Below the pieces are notes generated by a model. The model searched no databases and had not been told where the DNA came from. It saw nothing but the letters and a program-made list of their open reading frames with translations. From Candidatus Aminicenantes bacterium UBA4085 (lineage in GTDB: Bacteria; Acidobacteriota; Aminicenantia; Aminicenantales; UBA4085), in NCBI GenBank assembly GCA_002383325.1, contig DFYJ01000149.1:1-7999 (forward strand): a DNA stretch of 7,999 nt, written 5' to 3'. Numbering within the stretch: position 1 is the first letter of the stretch; each line of letters starts with the position of its first letter. A program made the translations under genes and the position numbers. Shown here piece by piece: positions 1 to 5,602 of the stretch.

Positions 1-95
1 TAATGATAATATTCAAGAAACCGGAGATTAGGAAAAACATTGTATTTATGGGACTTCCCTGAGGAGCGGGAACTGAAATGGACTCGATCAGTTAG

Positions 96-308
96 CAGAA
101 AGAACGTCCGTGGAAATCCAGGCTAGTCCTGGAGACCAAAGGGCAGGACACGGAGCAGGACAAAGTCAAACGGCGTTATCTGGAGGAATGGGTGCAGGCG
201 GTAAACGTCCACGGAGGCTTTGGGCGCTGGCATTGTGCGGTAGCGAAAGCGCCGGGCGAAATTCGGGATATTCTGATCAAGAGTGACGTAGTCGAAGGGA
301 AAGGCTAA
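96..308 (+). pseudogene. Remnant of type III restriction/DEAD-box helicase C-terminus
   Basis: Reading codons from 96 gives about 70 residues ending at the TAA at 306-308. The peptide contains LVLETKG, then KRRYLEEWVQAVN, then HGGFGRWHCAV and a closing GEIRDIL. This order (ETKG, K-R-R-x-L-x-E-W-V-x-A-V-N, G-G-F-G-x-W, then a D-I-L end) is what I recognise from the C-terminus of type III restriction endonuclease (Res)/DEAD-box helicase proteins of roughly 1000 residues. The ETK is typical of a PD-(D/E)xK nuclease core. An in-frame TAG at 93-95 closes the frame upstream, there is no ATG in the remaining frame, and no helicase motif is visible in bases 1-92. It is therefore a C-terminal fragment, not a working gene. 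Its stop is natural for the family, so the loss was at the 5' side. The rest may lie beyond the left edge or be deleted. Confidence 0.7.
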
Positions 309-398
309 TTCGCGCAGGACGCGATAACACGCGGCTCATGCGGAACTTTTAGCCTGACAGAAAATCACGTGCCATAGTACGGCGTCTATGGGAAATCC

Positions 399-421
399 GA
401 GGCCACGCTCTTCACGGCCTC
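399..421 (-). terminator. Hairpin downstream of the HEPN operon, possible terminator
   Basis: GAGGCC (399-404) and GGCCTC (416-421) form a perfect 6-bp stem around an 11-nt loop. It begins 23 bases after the stop codon of the last gene of the minus-strand operon. Read on the minus strand it is followed only by GGATTTCCC, so the T-tract is poor. It could be a weak terminator between the operon and the converging restriction-helicase remnant, or chance pairing in a GC-rich patch. Confidence 0.25.
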
Positions 422-444
422 TGGCCCTCGGCGCCTCCTCCGGA

Positions 445-933
445 TTAAATCCTTCCGGTTCTATCGAGTTTGATAGTCCAATCAGACTTATCAAACTTAA
501 CTATGGAGTAATATCTTATTCCTCCTAAGTTTCCGTAGAATATCTCCAAAGTGACCTTATCTCTGATCTCCCAAACCGAAATTTGTCCCGATAATAATGT
601 TTGTTCTGGATCATTCCTATGTCGGGTCACCGGGAAGCTTATGCTTTCCTTTCCAGGTTCTAGGAGATGAATCCTTGGAAATTTATAGACAAATTTATCT
701 TCAACAACCGGAGTGATGAAGATATCTAGCGCGGGACCATGTCCGATATTTTTTAACGTAATAGACGGATTGGGATTAAGGTATATCGTTAGACACGGCC
801 TCAGACTTAAATCTAATTGTTTGTCTGCTATGCGTCTTAATTTCGTTGTTTCCCGCGTATACCTTATCAGGAAAAAGAGCGTCACAGAGACTACGAGAGT
901 TTGAATGATGCTCAGAACAGTTTTAACCAACAT
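445..933 (-). CDS. Membrane-anchored protein with probable C-terminal beta-sandwich, unknown function
   Basis: This 162-aa protein begins with one hydrophobic helix (about residues 4-23, LSIIQTLVVSVTLFFLI), then a basic juxtamembrane stretch (RYTRETTKLRR), suggesting an N-terminal anchor with the rest on the cytoplasmic side. The remainder looks beta-rich and carries LRPCLTIYLN, then LKNIGHGPALDI, then LLEPGKESISF. I know the 'RPxLxI ... NxGxGPAL' pattern from a widespread group of uncharacterised proteins; I cannot assign a function. I chose the ATG at 933 over the in-frame ATG at 951 because AAAGGGGG lies just upstream of it as a Shine-Dalgarno. It is the third gene of the operon, 28 bases after the HEPN gene stop, and may anchor or sense for that system (inference). 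Confidence 0.72.
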   Translation of the reverse strand: MLVKTVLSIIQTLVVSVTLFFLIRYTRETTKLRRIADKQLDLSLRPCLTIYLNPNPSITLKNIGHGPALDIFITPVVEDKFVYKFPRIHLLEPGKESISFPVTRHRNDPEQTLLSGQISVWEIRDKVTLEIFYGNLGGIRYYSIVKFDKSDWTIKLDRTGRI

Positions 934-961
934 TGTTCCCCCTTTAATCATTGTCTTTCAT

Positions 962-1600
962 CTACTTCGGCTTTATCGACGCGAGGACGTCTTTTCTCTC
1001 TTTTTGGAGTTTTTCAAATCCGGTTTTTACCCAGAATAGTAGATGCTCACCGTCTCCAAATTGGATCAGGTTGAAAACCATTTCCGTATTAATGTACTTC
1101 TGCACAATCAAGTTTATTAACTCTCCGATTTCAAATACCAAAGATTTTATTTCGGCGATCCTGATCGGAGGAAGTGGATTATTTTTAGGATTCAACGCAT
1201 AGAAATAGTCTTTATGCGCGATTACTTTATCTCTCCATTTACGTATCGGATCGACTTTGCTAAAGATGATTTTGGATTTGTCTTTAATATCTATATGGTA
1301 AGAAAAGAACGCGAGAAGAGTTCGAAGAGAAAGGTTGATATTCGTCCCCGTCTTTGCGGGGTCGAGAAGCCTCCCTAGGCGTAGGAGAACATCCGAAAAG
1401 ACGGTTCGTTGTATGAGTCGAAACGCGGCGGGGGCAGTGTCAGAGAAAAGTGGAAAATTATCATCTTTACCGAAAAGCGTGAAATAAAAATCGAGATTCT
1501 CGTTTAGGAGGATAATATCGTTACAAATACTCTTGAAGATAGGTCGGGTTTCCTCTGGCAGGGATGGGATGTCACCGAACTCCGCTTCATCGTGGTTCAT
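962..1600 (-). CDS. HEPN-domain protein, AbiU2-like (candidate abortive-infection RNase)
   Basis: A 212-aa, mostly helical, soluble protein. Residues about 72-95 read LLRLGRLLDPAKTG followed by NLSLRTLL, and residues 120-131 read RKWRDKVIAHKD. The latter is a good HEPN signature, R-x(4-6)-H, with R123 and H129 as predicted catalytic or RNA-contacting residues and a polar residue (D124) after the arginine. The 'RLxDPxxTG ... NLSL' block ahead of it resembles the AbiU2 group of HEPN proteins. HEPN proteins are commonly metal-independent RNases in toxin-antitoxin, abortive-infection and CRISPR systems; RNase activity here is inferred. The start codon overlaps the stop of the upstream gene (ATGA at 1597-1600) and is preceded by a GGGGGG Shine-Dalgarno, implying translational coupling. 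The alternative is a non-defence HEPN protein of unknown role; the HEPN call is firmer than the AbiU2 one. Confidence 0.68.
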   Translation of the reverse strand: MNHDEAEFGDIPSLPEETRPIFKSICNDIILLNENLDFYFTLFGKDDNFPLFSDTAPAAFRLIQRTVFSDVLLRLGRLLDPAKTGTNINLSLRTLLAFFSYHIDIKDKSKIIFSKVDPIRKWRDKVIAHKDYFYALNPKNNPLPPIRIAEIKSLVFEIGELINLIVQKYINTEMVFNLIQFGDGEHLLFWVKTGFEKLQKERKDVLASIKPK

Positions 1601-1980
1601 TCATCCCCCCTTTTAATAATCTCCCAAAATGAATCGTAATCTACATAATCCGCAATATTAATAATATTTCTTTGTACAATTACCTTGCCGAGATCGGCGT
1701 GATGTTCAAACAATTCATTTGGGTTTTGGATTAATCGCCAATTAGAACCTGCGCAAATGCCTGCGTAAAGGGAGGCAGCTTTGTTCTTTTCAGCAAATAT
1801 TAGGTAACATTTAGTTTCATCTGATTTAAGCTTAATGAAGATTCTATATTCGTGAGATGGGACTTCGCCTCCAAAAAACGAAATGGGGCTTTTTTCTGAA
1901 GATTTCTTACTTTCGATTTCCAAAAAACAATGGGTTGCCGTAATAAAGAAAACAAACTCCACAGAATACTTTTTGTCCAT
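1597..1980 (-). CDS. Hypothetical protein, first gene of the HEPN operon
   Basis: A 127-aa protein that I do not recognise. It alternates hydrophobic and polar residues in a way that suggests beta strands (VEFVFFITATHCFLEIE, then EYRIFIKLK and CYLIFAE) and ends in a more helical acidic tail (DYDSFWEIIKRGDE). There is no signal peptide or clear membrane helix. The ATG at 1980 is preferred over an in-frame ATG at 2007 because GGAGGGAA sits directly upstream of it. Its TGA stop overlaps the ATG of the HEPN gene by four bases, so the two are almost certainly co-translated. A small gene coupled directly ahead of a HEPN gene occupies the position usual for an antitoxin or accessory partner. That role is inference from position, with no supporting motif. 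Confidence 0.68.
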   Translation of the reverse strand: MDKKYSVEFVFFITATHCFLEIESKKSSEKSPISFFGGEVPSHEYRIFIKLKSDETKCYLIFAEKNKAASLYAGICAGSNWRLIQNPNELFEHHADLGKVIVQRNIINIADYVDYDSFWEIIKRGDE

Positions 1981-2010
1981 CAGCTTCCCTCCTCTGAGAA
2001 GAAACAAAAC

Positions 2011-2037
2011 ATTTTATGAGCCTACATAATTGATCAA
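2011..2037 (-). promoter_or_regulatory. Candidate sigma70 promoter of the HEPN operon
   Basis: On the minus strand TTGATC (2032-2037) is followed after 15 bases by TAAAAT (2011-2016), matching the -35 consensus at 4 of 6 and the -10 at 5 of 6 positions. It lies about 30 bases upstream of the first gene's ATG at 1980, a plausible distance. The spacer is shorter than the usual 16-18 bases, so the -10 is more credible than the pair. Confidence 0.3.
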
Positions 2038-2327
2038 AGGGAGCCCAATAATGGGGGTTAACGGATTCATCGGAAATGTACCGTTGAAGGATTATCGAAG
2101 TAATAGAGGATATTCTCCATCATTATTTCCCCTTGGTCGTCAAAACCTTTGTCTTTCGTAATAAGGGCCACGAATATTAAAAATTTAGTCTACCACATTA
2201 TAAGCACAGGAATCCTCCCGAAAGCTCGGCCTTCCCCTTCATCTCGCGGGAAGTGGGATCATAGAAGATAAAGTTAGGGGATGGGAGTCGGTGCCGCATG
2301 AAGGGACAATCGAAAATACTCTGATAG

Positions 2328-2345
2328 CCTCGGGATCTACCGAGG
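2328..2345. repeat. Short perfect inverted repeat (hairpin)
   Basis: CCTCGG at 2328-2333 and CCGAGG at 2340-2345 pair perfectly around the 6-nt loop GATCTA. The sequence continues GATAAGC on the plus strand, without a T-tract, so it is not an obvious intrinsic terminator in that direction. It could be an operator or an RNA hairpin, or chance. Confidence 0.35.
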
Positions 2346-2385
2346 ATAAGCAACTTCCGAATATTAACTCTTCCTAAGAAAACGG

Positions 2386-2414
2386 TTGATTTCTTGTGCG
2401 TGCTTTCCTAAATT
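2386..2414 (+). promoter_or_regulatory. Candidate promoter upstream of HTH/recombinase operon
   Basis: TTGATT (2386-2391) and TAAATT (2409-2414) are separated by exactly 17 bases, each matching 4 of 6 consensus positions. The pair lies about 160 bases upstream of the ATG at 2577, giving a long leader. The match is modest in AT-rich DNA, so this is only a candidate. Confidence 0.25.
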
Positions 2415-2576
2415 ATATACACAAGTAGCAGTAAATAAACAACATATGAAGATACAAGCCGATCAATTAGTACGTTCTGGGAAGAATCTCCCCGGTAAAT
2501 CACACGGACCTACCGATATTTCTTTCTTAGCGGCCTTGCGCAGAAGTTTTTCGGGGTATCTAGAAGGGAGTCAAAC

Positions 2577-2795
2577 ATGAAAAAGAACGCGTCGAAGCCC
2601 AAGCCCCTCTACCACAACGAGAAATGGCTCAGGAGGATGTATGAACAGAGAGGCTATAGCATGGTGAAAATTGCCGATCTTGCCCGCCAGGACCTCAAGG
2701 ATAGGGGATTCAAGCGGAAGGTAGATTATGCCTCTGTATGGGACTACTTAGTTAAATTCAATATCCCCAGAAGGAAAGGGCGGAAGACGAAATGA
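2577..2795 (+). CDS. Small helix-turn-helix-like DNA-binding protein
   Basis: A 72-aa very basic protein. The core reads as a helix-turn-helix: NEKWLRRMYEQRGYSMVKIADLA (helices 1 and 2, residues about 14-36), then VDYASVWDYLVKFNIPRRKG (recognition helix and wing-like tail, about 49-68). The 'W-L-x-x-x-Y-x-x-x-x-x-S ... I-A ... V-x-x-x-L-x-x-x-x-I-P-R' layout is common in small HTH proteins and in DNA-binding tails of resolvases and homing enzymes. GAAGGGAG sits just ahead of the ATG as a strong Shine-Dalgarno. The last codons overlap the tyrosine recombinase start by four bases (ATGA at 2792-2795), so the two are translationally coupled. By position it may be an excisionase-like or regulatory partner of that recombinase (inference). 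The helix assignment is by eye. Confidence 0.7.
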   Translation: MKKNASKPKPLYHNEKWLRRMYEQRGYSMVKIADLARQDLKDRGFKRKVDYASVWDYLVKFNIPRRKGRKTK

Positions 2796-3418
2796 AAACG
2801 GGAACCTGGACGACACCAACTGCCGAGACGATTAAGTATCTCTCTGACGACGAATTGCGCCGCTTTTTCGACGCTATTAAGAAGAATCCGAAAGATCGAA
2901 TTCGGAAGAGAGACCTCTGCCTTTTTTCGATAATGCTCGCCTACGGTCTGAGAGAAGCAGAGGCAATCAGACTCAGGCTAGAGAACTTGAACCTCAAAGA
3001 GAATCAAATATTCGTAAAGAGAGTTAAACGGCAGAACGCCGGGCGCTGGTACAACATCAGCGACGAGAACCAGAAATATATTAAGGCGTGGTTAAAGGAG
3101 AGGGATAAGTCCCGCCTCGCTCAAGTAAATCCGTTTCTGTTCTTTACGCAGAAAAGCAGACGAGAGGAAGGGCTTTCTGGCGACCAACTCTATTTCATCT
3201 GCAGGAGATATGGCAAAGCCGCAGGGATTGAGCGGATGCATCCGCACGTTCTGAGACATACCTGTGGAGTGAAATTGGCGAAAGCAGGCTTCAATGCTTT
3301 TGCTATCCGAGACCGATTGGGGCATAGCAGCGTGATTTCGACCCAGGTTTATGTCGAGCTCGCTCACCCCGACTCAATATTGCGGGATCAGAAGATGGAT
3401 GTAGCGTTGATTTACTAA
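2792..3418 (+). CDS. Minimal tyrosine recombinase (XerC/D-type catalytic domain only)
   Basis: A 208-aa phage-integrase-family protein with the full catalytic set: R54 in AYGLREAEAIRL, a strand-2/3 lysine (K76 or K79) in FVKRVKRQ, H152 and R155 in HPHVLRHT, H178 in RLGHSS, and the nucleophile Y187 in STQVYVEL. Family members usually have an additional N-terminal SAM-like core-binding domain and total about 300 residues. Here only about 15 residues precede the catalytic domain, so it is the short FimB/FimE-like size. Missing DNA binding could be supplied by the HTH protein encoded immediately upstream and overlapping it (inference). It does not border the tRNA junction, so it is probably not the enzyme that integrated the whole island. 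It may invert, resolve or mobilise a sub-element. The start is fixed by the ATGA overlap and a GGAAG Shine-Dalgarno. Confidence 0.88.
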   Translation: MKTGTWTTPTAETIKYLSDDELRRFFDAIKKNPKDRIRKRDLCLFSIMLAYGLREAEAIRLRLENLNLKENQIFVKRVKRQNAGRWYNISDENQKYIKAWLKERDKSRLAQVNPFLFFTQKSRREEGLSGDQLYFICRRYGKAAGIERMHPHVLRHTCGVKLAKAGFNAFAIRDRLGHSSVISTQVYVELAHPDSILRDQKMDVALIY

Positions 3419-3799
3419 GCATTTTTACCCATAGGAAGACTAGAAAATATTCAAATTATGAAAGTACAGCCGAGGATAATAGTAATTTTCCATGATCGGT
3501 CTTTTATATTGTGTGAAGGGAATACTACGGATTCTGGTGGTAGCTAAGACTTGGCCAATATGAAGTTCCCAATAATGACAAAATCAGGCAAGAGCAGGCT
3601 CCTTTCTAGAAACACGGTATATCCGGTGGGGGAGGACGAGATCTCCTCGCAGAACTTAGCTCTCAATGAATTTCGGGGTAGTCACAAGGCTTCCATTCTA
3701 CCTGAGGCAGTGGATGCCTGTTAGGGATATAGGAGTTAGTCTCCTCATCGACATAACAAGAATTATGTGGGTGAACAGTGAGGACCATATGAGACAAAC
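3419..3799. other. Interval without a convincing gene
   Basis: About 380 bases lie between the tyrosine recombinase and the small gene ahead of the serine recombinase. The only open frames are a 54-codon one at 3560-3724 (plus strand, ATG without a Shine-Dalgarno) and a 64-codon one at 3666-3860 that runs into the better-supported gene at 3800. Neither has a recognisable motif. The promoter for the serine recombinase should lie here. A TATATT at 3505-3510 resembles a -10 box but has no acceptable -35 partner. The region may also contain the element's own recombination or control sites. Confidence 0.45.
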
Positions 3800-3946
3800 A
3801 TGGAAAATGTCGAAGCCAACGCCCTCCAAGGATGGGCGACAATCTATGGAAGGGAATTGAATCCGGAGGAGATTAGAGAGATTGAGACGAATATCCAAAA
3901 GCTGGTGGATGTATTGACCGATACCGAAAGAAAGGCCAATGGATAA
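3800..3946 (+). CDS. Small conserved-looking protein overlapping the serine recombinase
   Basis: A 48-aa frame starting ATG GAA AAT at 3800 and ending in TAA at 3944-3946. The peptide contains LQGWATIYGRELNPEEIREI followed by an amphipathic helix ending in KLVDVLTDTERK. The 'W-x-x-x-Y/F-G-R-x-L-x-x-E-E-x-x-E-I' pattern is one I associate with short proteins encoded beside site-specific recombinases in integrative elements; no function is known to me. Its 3' end overlaps the recombinase start (ATG at 3939) by eight bases in a different frame, which suggests translational coupling. The ATG at 3800 is the only one in the open stretch that begins at 3782. The Shine-Dalgarno (GAG at 3791-3793) is weak. 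It might be a recombination directionality factor or a regulator (inference). Confidence 0.6.
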   Translation: MENVEANALQGWATIYGRELNPEEIREIETNIQKLVDVLTDTERKANG

Positions 3947-5438
3947 TCGAGCTATTCTGTACGTCCGCGTTTCCTCTGACGAACAGGCGAAAGGCTACTC
4001 GCCAGATGCCCAGCTAAGGCTCCTTAGAGATTACGCGAAGAAGAACGATTTCGAAGTCGTCTCTGAGATCAACGAATCTCAATCCGCTACCTATCAGGGC
4101 CGGACTGAATTCGCCCGAATGATCGAGACAATCAAGAAAGAAAACATCCCCATCGTCCTGTTTGAGAAAGCTGACCGGATGAGCAGGAATCCGATAGATG
4201 CGAACGTCATCTATGACATGATTGAGAACCGCGGATTGAAGGTCTGTTTAGTCAAATCCGGCACGATAATAAACCGAAGTTCCCCTCCGCCCGTTAAGTT
4301 CTCTTTCTATATCGAAATCGGAATGGCGCTCTTCTTTAGCTGGAATCTCAGAGAGGAGACAAAGAAGGGGATGAACGAGAAAGTGCGGAACGGTGGCTTT
4401 CCATCCTTGGCACCCTTGGGATACCTGAACAAGCAGCTTACCGACAGCGATGGCAAAGTTCTAGAGCGAATCATTGCCCAGGATCCTGAAAGAGCCCCGC
4501 TTGTCAAACAGGCTTTTGAGTTGTATGCCTCTGGTGATCACTCGTTGGCATCGCTTCGAGATTGGCTGAACGAAAAGGGATTGAAGACGAGAAAGTACAA
4601 GAAGAAGATTACCAAGCATGGGCTAGAAGTAGTCCTCCACAACTCTTTCTATTACGGCCTGATGAAGTGGAATGGGGTCAGCTATAGAGGCAAGCACGAG
4701 CCCATAATCAGCAAAGCGCTATTCGACCGGGTACAGGAACGATTCGCAAGTAGACATAGGCCTAATCCGAGAGGACTCTTCTTCGAGTTTAAAGGAATCG
4801 GTTTGAAGTGTGGCTATTGCGGATGCAGCATTGTCGCGGAGCGGCAATTCGCTAATAAAGATAAGGACTACTATTTCTATTACCACTGTTCAGAATCGAA
4901 AGGGAAATGCCAACAGACTTGGTTTAGGGAAGAGGAGCTTGAAAAGCAATTCGCAGAGGCGATAGGGCAGCTTCAAATCGATGATCAGGTTATCGGCCTA
5001 ATAAAAGCCGCGCTGAAAAAATCTCATGAGGACGAGGAGGAATTTGTTAAGACCGAACTGACGAGGCTCCAAAGCGAATATTCGAGAAATGAGACCAAGC
5101 TCCATAAGGTCTATGAAGACAAACTAGAAGGCGTAATAGATGAGGGCTTCTTTAAATCCAAGTACGAAGCGATCCAACAAAGGCAGATAGAGATTCATGC
5201 CGAGATCGAGGGTTTGCGGAAGAGAAACTCGAAGTATTTTGAAGAAGGCCTGGAAATCTTCGAACTGATGAAAAATCTTAAGAATCAATATGTTAAGGCC
5301 GACCCGGCCCAAAAACAAAGGATCATGAAAATCCTGGTATCGAACTGGGAACTTAAGGGTGTAAATACAACGATCTATTGGAATAAGCCGTTCGACATTC
5401 TCTTCGAAATGGGGGAAACTCAAAAGTGGGGTGGGTGA
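3939..5438 (+). CDS. Large serine recombinase (resolvase/integrase family), likely island integrase
   Basis: A 499-aa serine site-specific recombinase. The N-terminal resolvase domain (about 1-145) begins ILYVRVSSDEQ, with R10 and nucleophile S12, then GRTEFARMI (R55) and KADRMSRN (R80, R83). A recombinase DNA-binding domain follows (about 155-275, from PLGYLNK through the YYGLMKW block). A zinc-ribbon-like domain has C291-x2-C294 and C317-x6-C324. A long charged coiled coil follows (about 360-435), as in large serine integrases. Its length is normal and all key residues are present, so it is probably active. It uses the ATG overlapped by the preceding 48-aa gene, with GAAAGAAAGG upstream. 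The last codons (W-G-G-stop) lie within the 3' end of tRNA-His on the opposite strand, placing the enzyme exactly at the chromosome junction, as expected for an integrase. Confidence 0.93.
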   Translation: MDNRAILYVRVSSDEQAKGYSPDAQLRLLRDYAKKNDFEVVSEINESQSATYQGRTEFARMIETIKKENIPIVLFEKADRMSRNPIDANVIYDMIENRGLKVCLVKSGTIINRSSPPPVKFSFYIEIGMALFFSWNLREETKKGMNEKVRNGGFPSLAPLGYLNKQLTDSDGKVLERIIAQDPERAPLVKQAFELYASGDHSLASLRDWLNEKGLKTRKYKKKITKHGLEVVLHNSFYYGLMKWNGVSYRGKHEPIISKALFDRVQERFASRHRPNPRGLFFEFKGIGLKCGYCGCSIVAERQFANKDKDYYFYYHCSESKGKCQQTWFREEELEKQFAEAIGQLQIDDQVIGLIKAALKKSHEDEEEFVKTELTRLQSEYSRNETKLHKVYEDKLEGVIDEGFFKSKYEAIQQRQIEIHAEIEGLRKRNSKYFEEGLEIFELMKNLKNQYVKADPAQKQRIMKILVSNWELKGVNTTIYWNKPFDILFEMGETQKWGG

Positions 5439-5442
5439 GGGG
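5427..5442. other. Probable island attachment site at the tRNA-His 3' end
   Basis: Core GC-rich genes lie to the right, and a recombinase gene abuts the tRNA 3' end from the AT-richer left side. This is the classic arrangement of an element inserted at a tRNA 3' end, where attachment-site identity rebuilds the tRNA. I find no good second copy of this sequence elsewhere in the window, so the other junction must lie left of base 1 if this model is right. The exact crossover cannot be placed from one junction. Confidence 0.5.
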
Positions 5443-5503
5443 ACTTGAACCCCCAACCTTCGGATCCACAGTCCGATGCTCTAACCATTGAGCTACACCC
5501 ACC
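5427..5503 (-). tRNA. tRNA-His (anticodon GTG), with encoded G-1 and CCA
   Basis: The minus strand folds as a full cloverleaf: G-1 at 5503, acceptor GTGGGTG/CACCCAC, D arm GCTC/GAGC, anticodon stem TCGGA/TCCGA with loop CTGTGGA, T arm GGGGG/CCCCT (one G-T pair) with loop TTCAAGT, C73, then an encoded CCA (5427-5429). The anticodon GTG and the extra 5' G opposite C73 are the identity marks of histidine tRNA. The gene is intact. Its 3' end overlaps the last 12 bases of the serine recombinase gene in the opposite direction, so it marks the border between core chromosome and island. Transcripts reading past the CCA would be antisense to the recombinase. Confidence 0.97.
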
Positions 5504-5526
5504 GTCGGAGGGGGAAAACGGGCCCG

Positions 5527-5555
5527 ATTTTCGCACGGGGAGCCCGCAAAGTCAA
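5527..5555 (-). promoter_or_regulatory. Promoter of tRNA-His
   Basis: On the minus strand TTGACT (5550-5555, 5 of 6 to consensus) is followed by exactly 17 bases and then GAAAAT (5527-5532, 4 of 6). The -10 ends 23 bases before the tRNA 5' end, leaving a short leader containing the palindrome CGGGCCCG. Position and spacing make this a credible sigma70 promoter that uncouples the tRNA from era. Confidence 0.6.
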
Positions 5556-5566
5556 TGACGCGGGCT
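5541..5566. repeat. Inverted repeat enclosing the tRNA-His -35 box
   Basis: AGCCCGC (5541-5547) and GCGGGCT (5560-5566) are perfect 7-bp inverted copies around 12 bases. The -35 hexamer of the tRNA promoter (5550-5555) is inside the loop. It could be part of the termination region of era or an operator; there is no T-tract. Confidence 0.4.
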
Positions 5567-5575
5567 TCCGCAGAG

Positions 5576-5596
5576 GCTTCCGGCGGCTCCGGAAGC
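5576..5596 (-). terminator. Strong hairpin just after era, probable transcript end
   Basis: GCTTCCGG (5576-5583) and CCGGAAGC (5589-5596) form a perfect 8-bp stem with a 5-nt loop, starting 7 bases after the era stop codon. On the minus strand it is followed by CTCTGCGG, not by T residues. It may therefore be a Rho-assisted or 3'-stabilising structure, not a canonical intrinsic terminator. Confidence 0.45.
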
Positions 5597-5602
5597 GTCC
5601 GG

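Larger units (their letters stand above)
1981..2576. other. Gene-poor interval between divergent transcription units
   Basis: About 600 bases separate the start of the minus-strand HEPN operon from the plus-strand HTH/tyrosine-recombinase operon. No frame shows a protein I believe in. A 64-codon frame at 2386-2580 has no Shine-Dalgarno and no recognisable features. Visible structure is limited to the candidate promoters at each side and a perfect 6-bp hairpin, CCTCGG (2328-2333) with CCGAGG (2340-2345) around a 6-nt loop. The interval could hold regulatory sites or a small RNA; I see nothing that decides this. Confidence 0.5.

Noticed and set aside
713..1202. Plus-strand frames at 713-904 and 951-1202
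   Set aside because: They are antisense to the HEPN operon genes, which have strong ribosome binding sites and coherent domains.
2386..2580. 64-codon frame ending in an ATGA overlap with the HTH gene
   Set aside because: There is no Shine-Dalgarno, the composition is unremarkable, and a candidate promoter overlaps its start. The overlap is probably coincidence.
3625..3635. GGTGGGGGAGG, a 10-of-11 match to the tRNA-His 3' end, as a second attachment site
   Set aside because: Short G-rich matches occur by chance, it does not extend, and it would leave the recombinase in a segment of under 2 kb without cargo.
3560..3724. 54-codon plus-strand frame starting MKFPIMTKSGKSR
   Set aside because: No ribosome binding site and no recognisable pattern; kept only as a note within the intergenic entry.
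3666..3898. Overlapping 60-66-codon frames on both strands
   Set aside because: They conflict with the better-supported 48-aa gene at 3800-3946 and have no features of their own.
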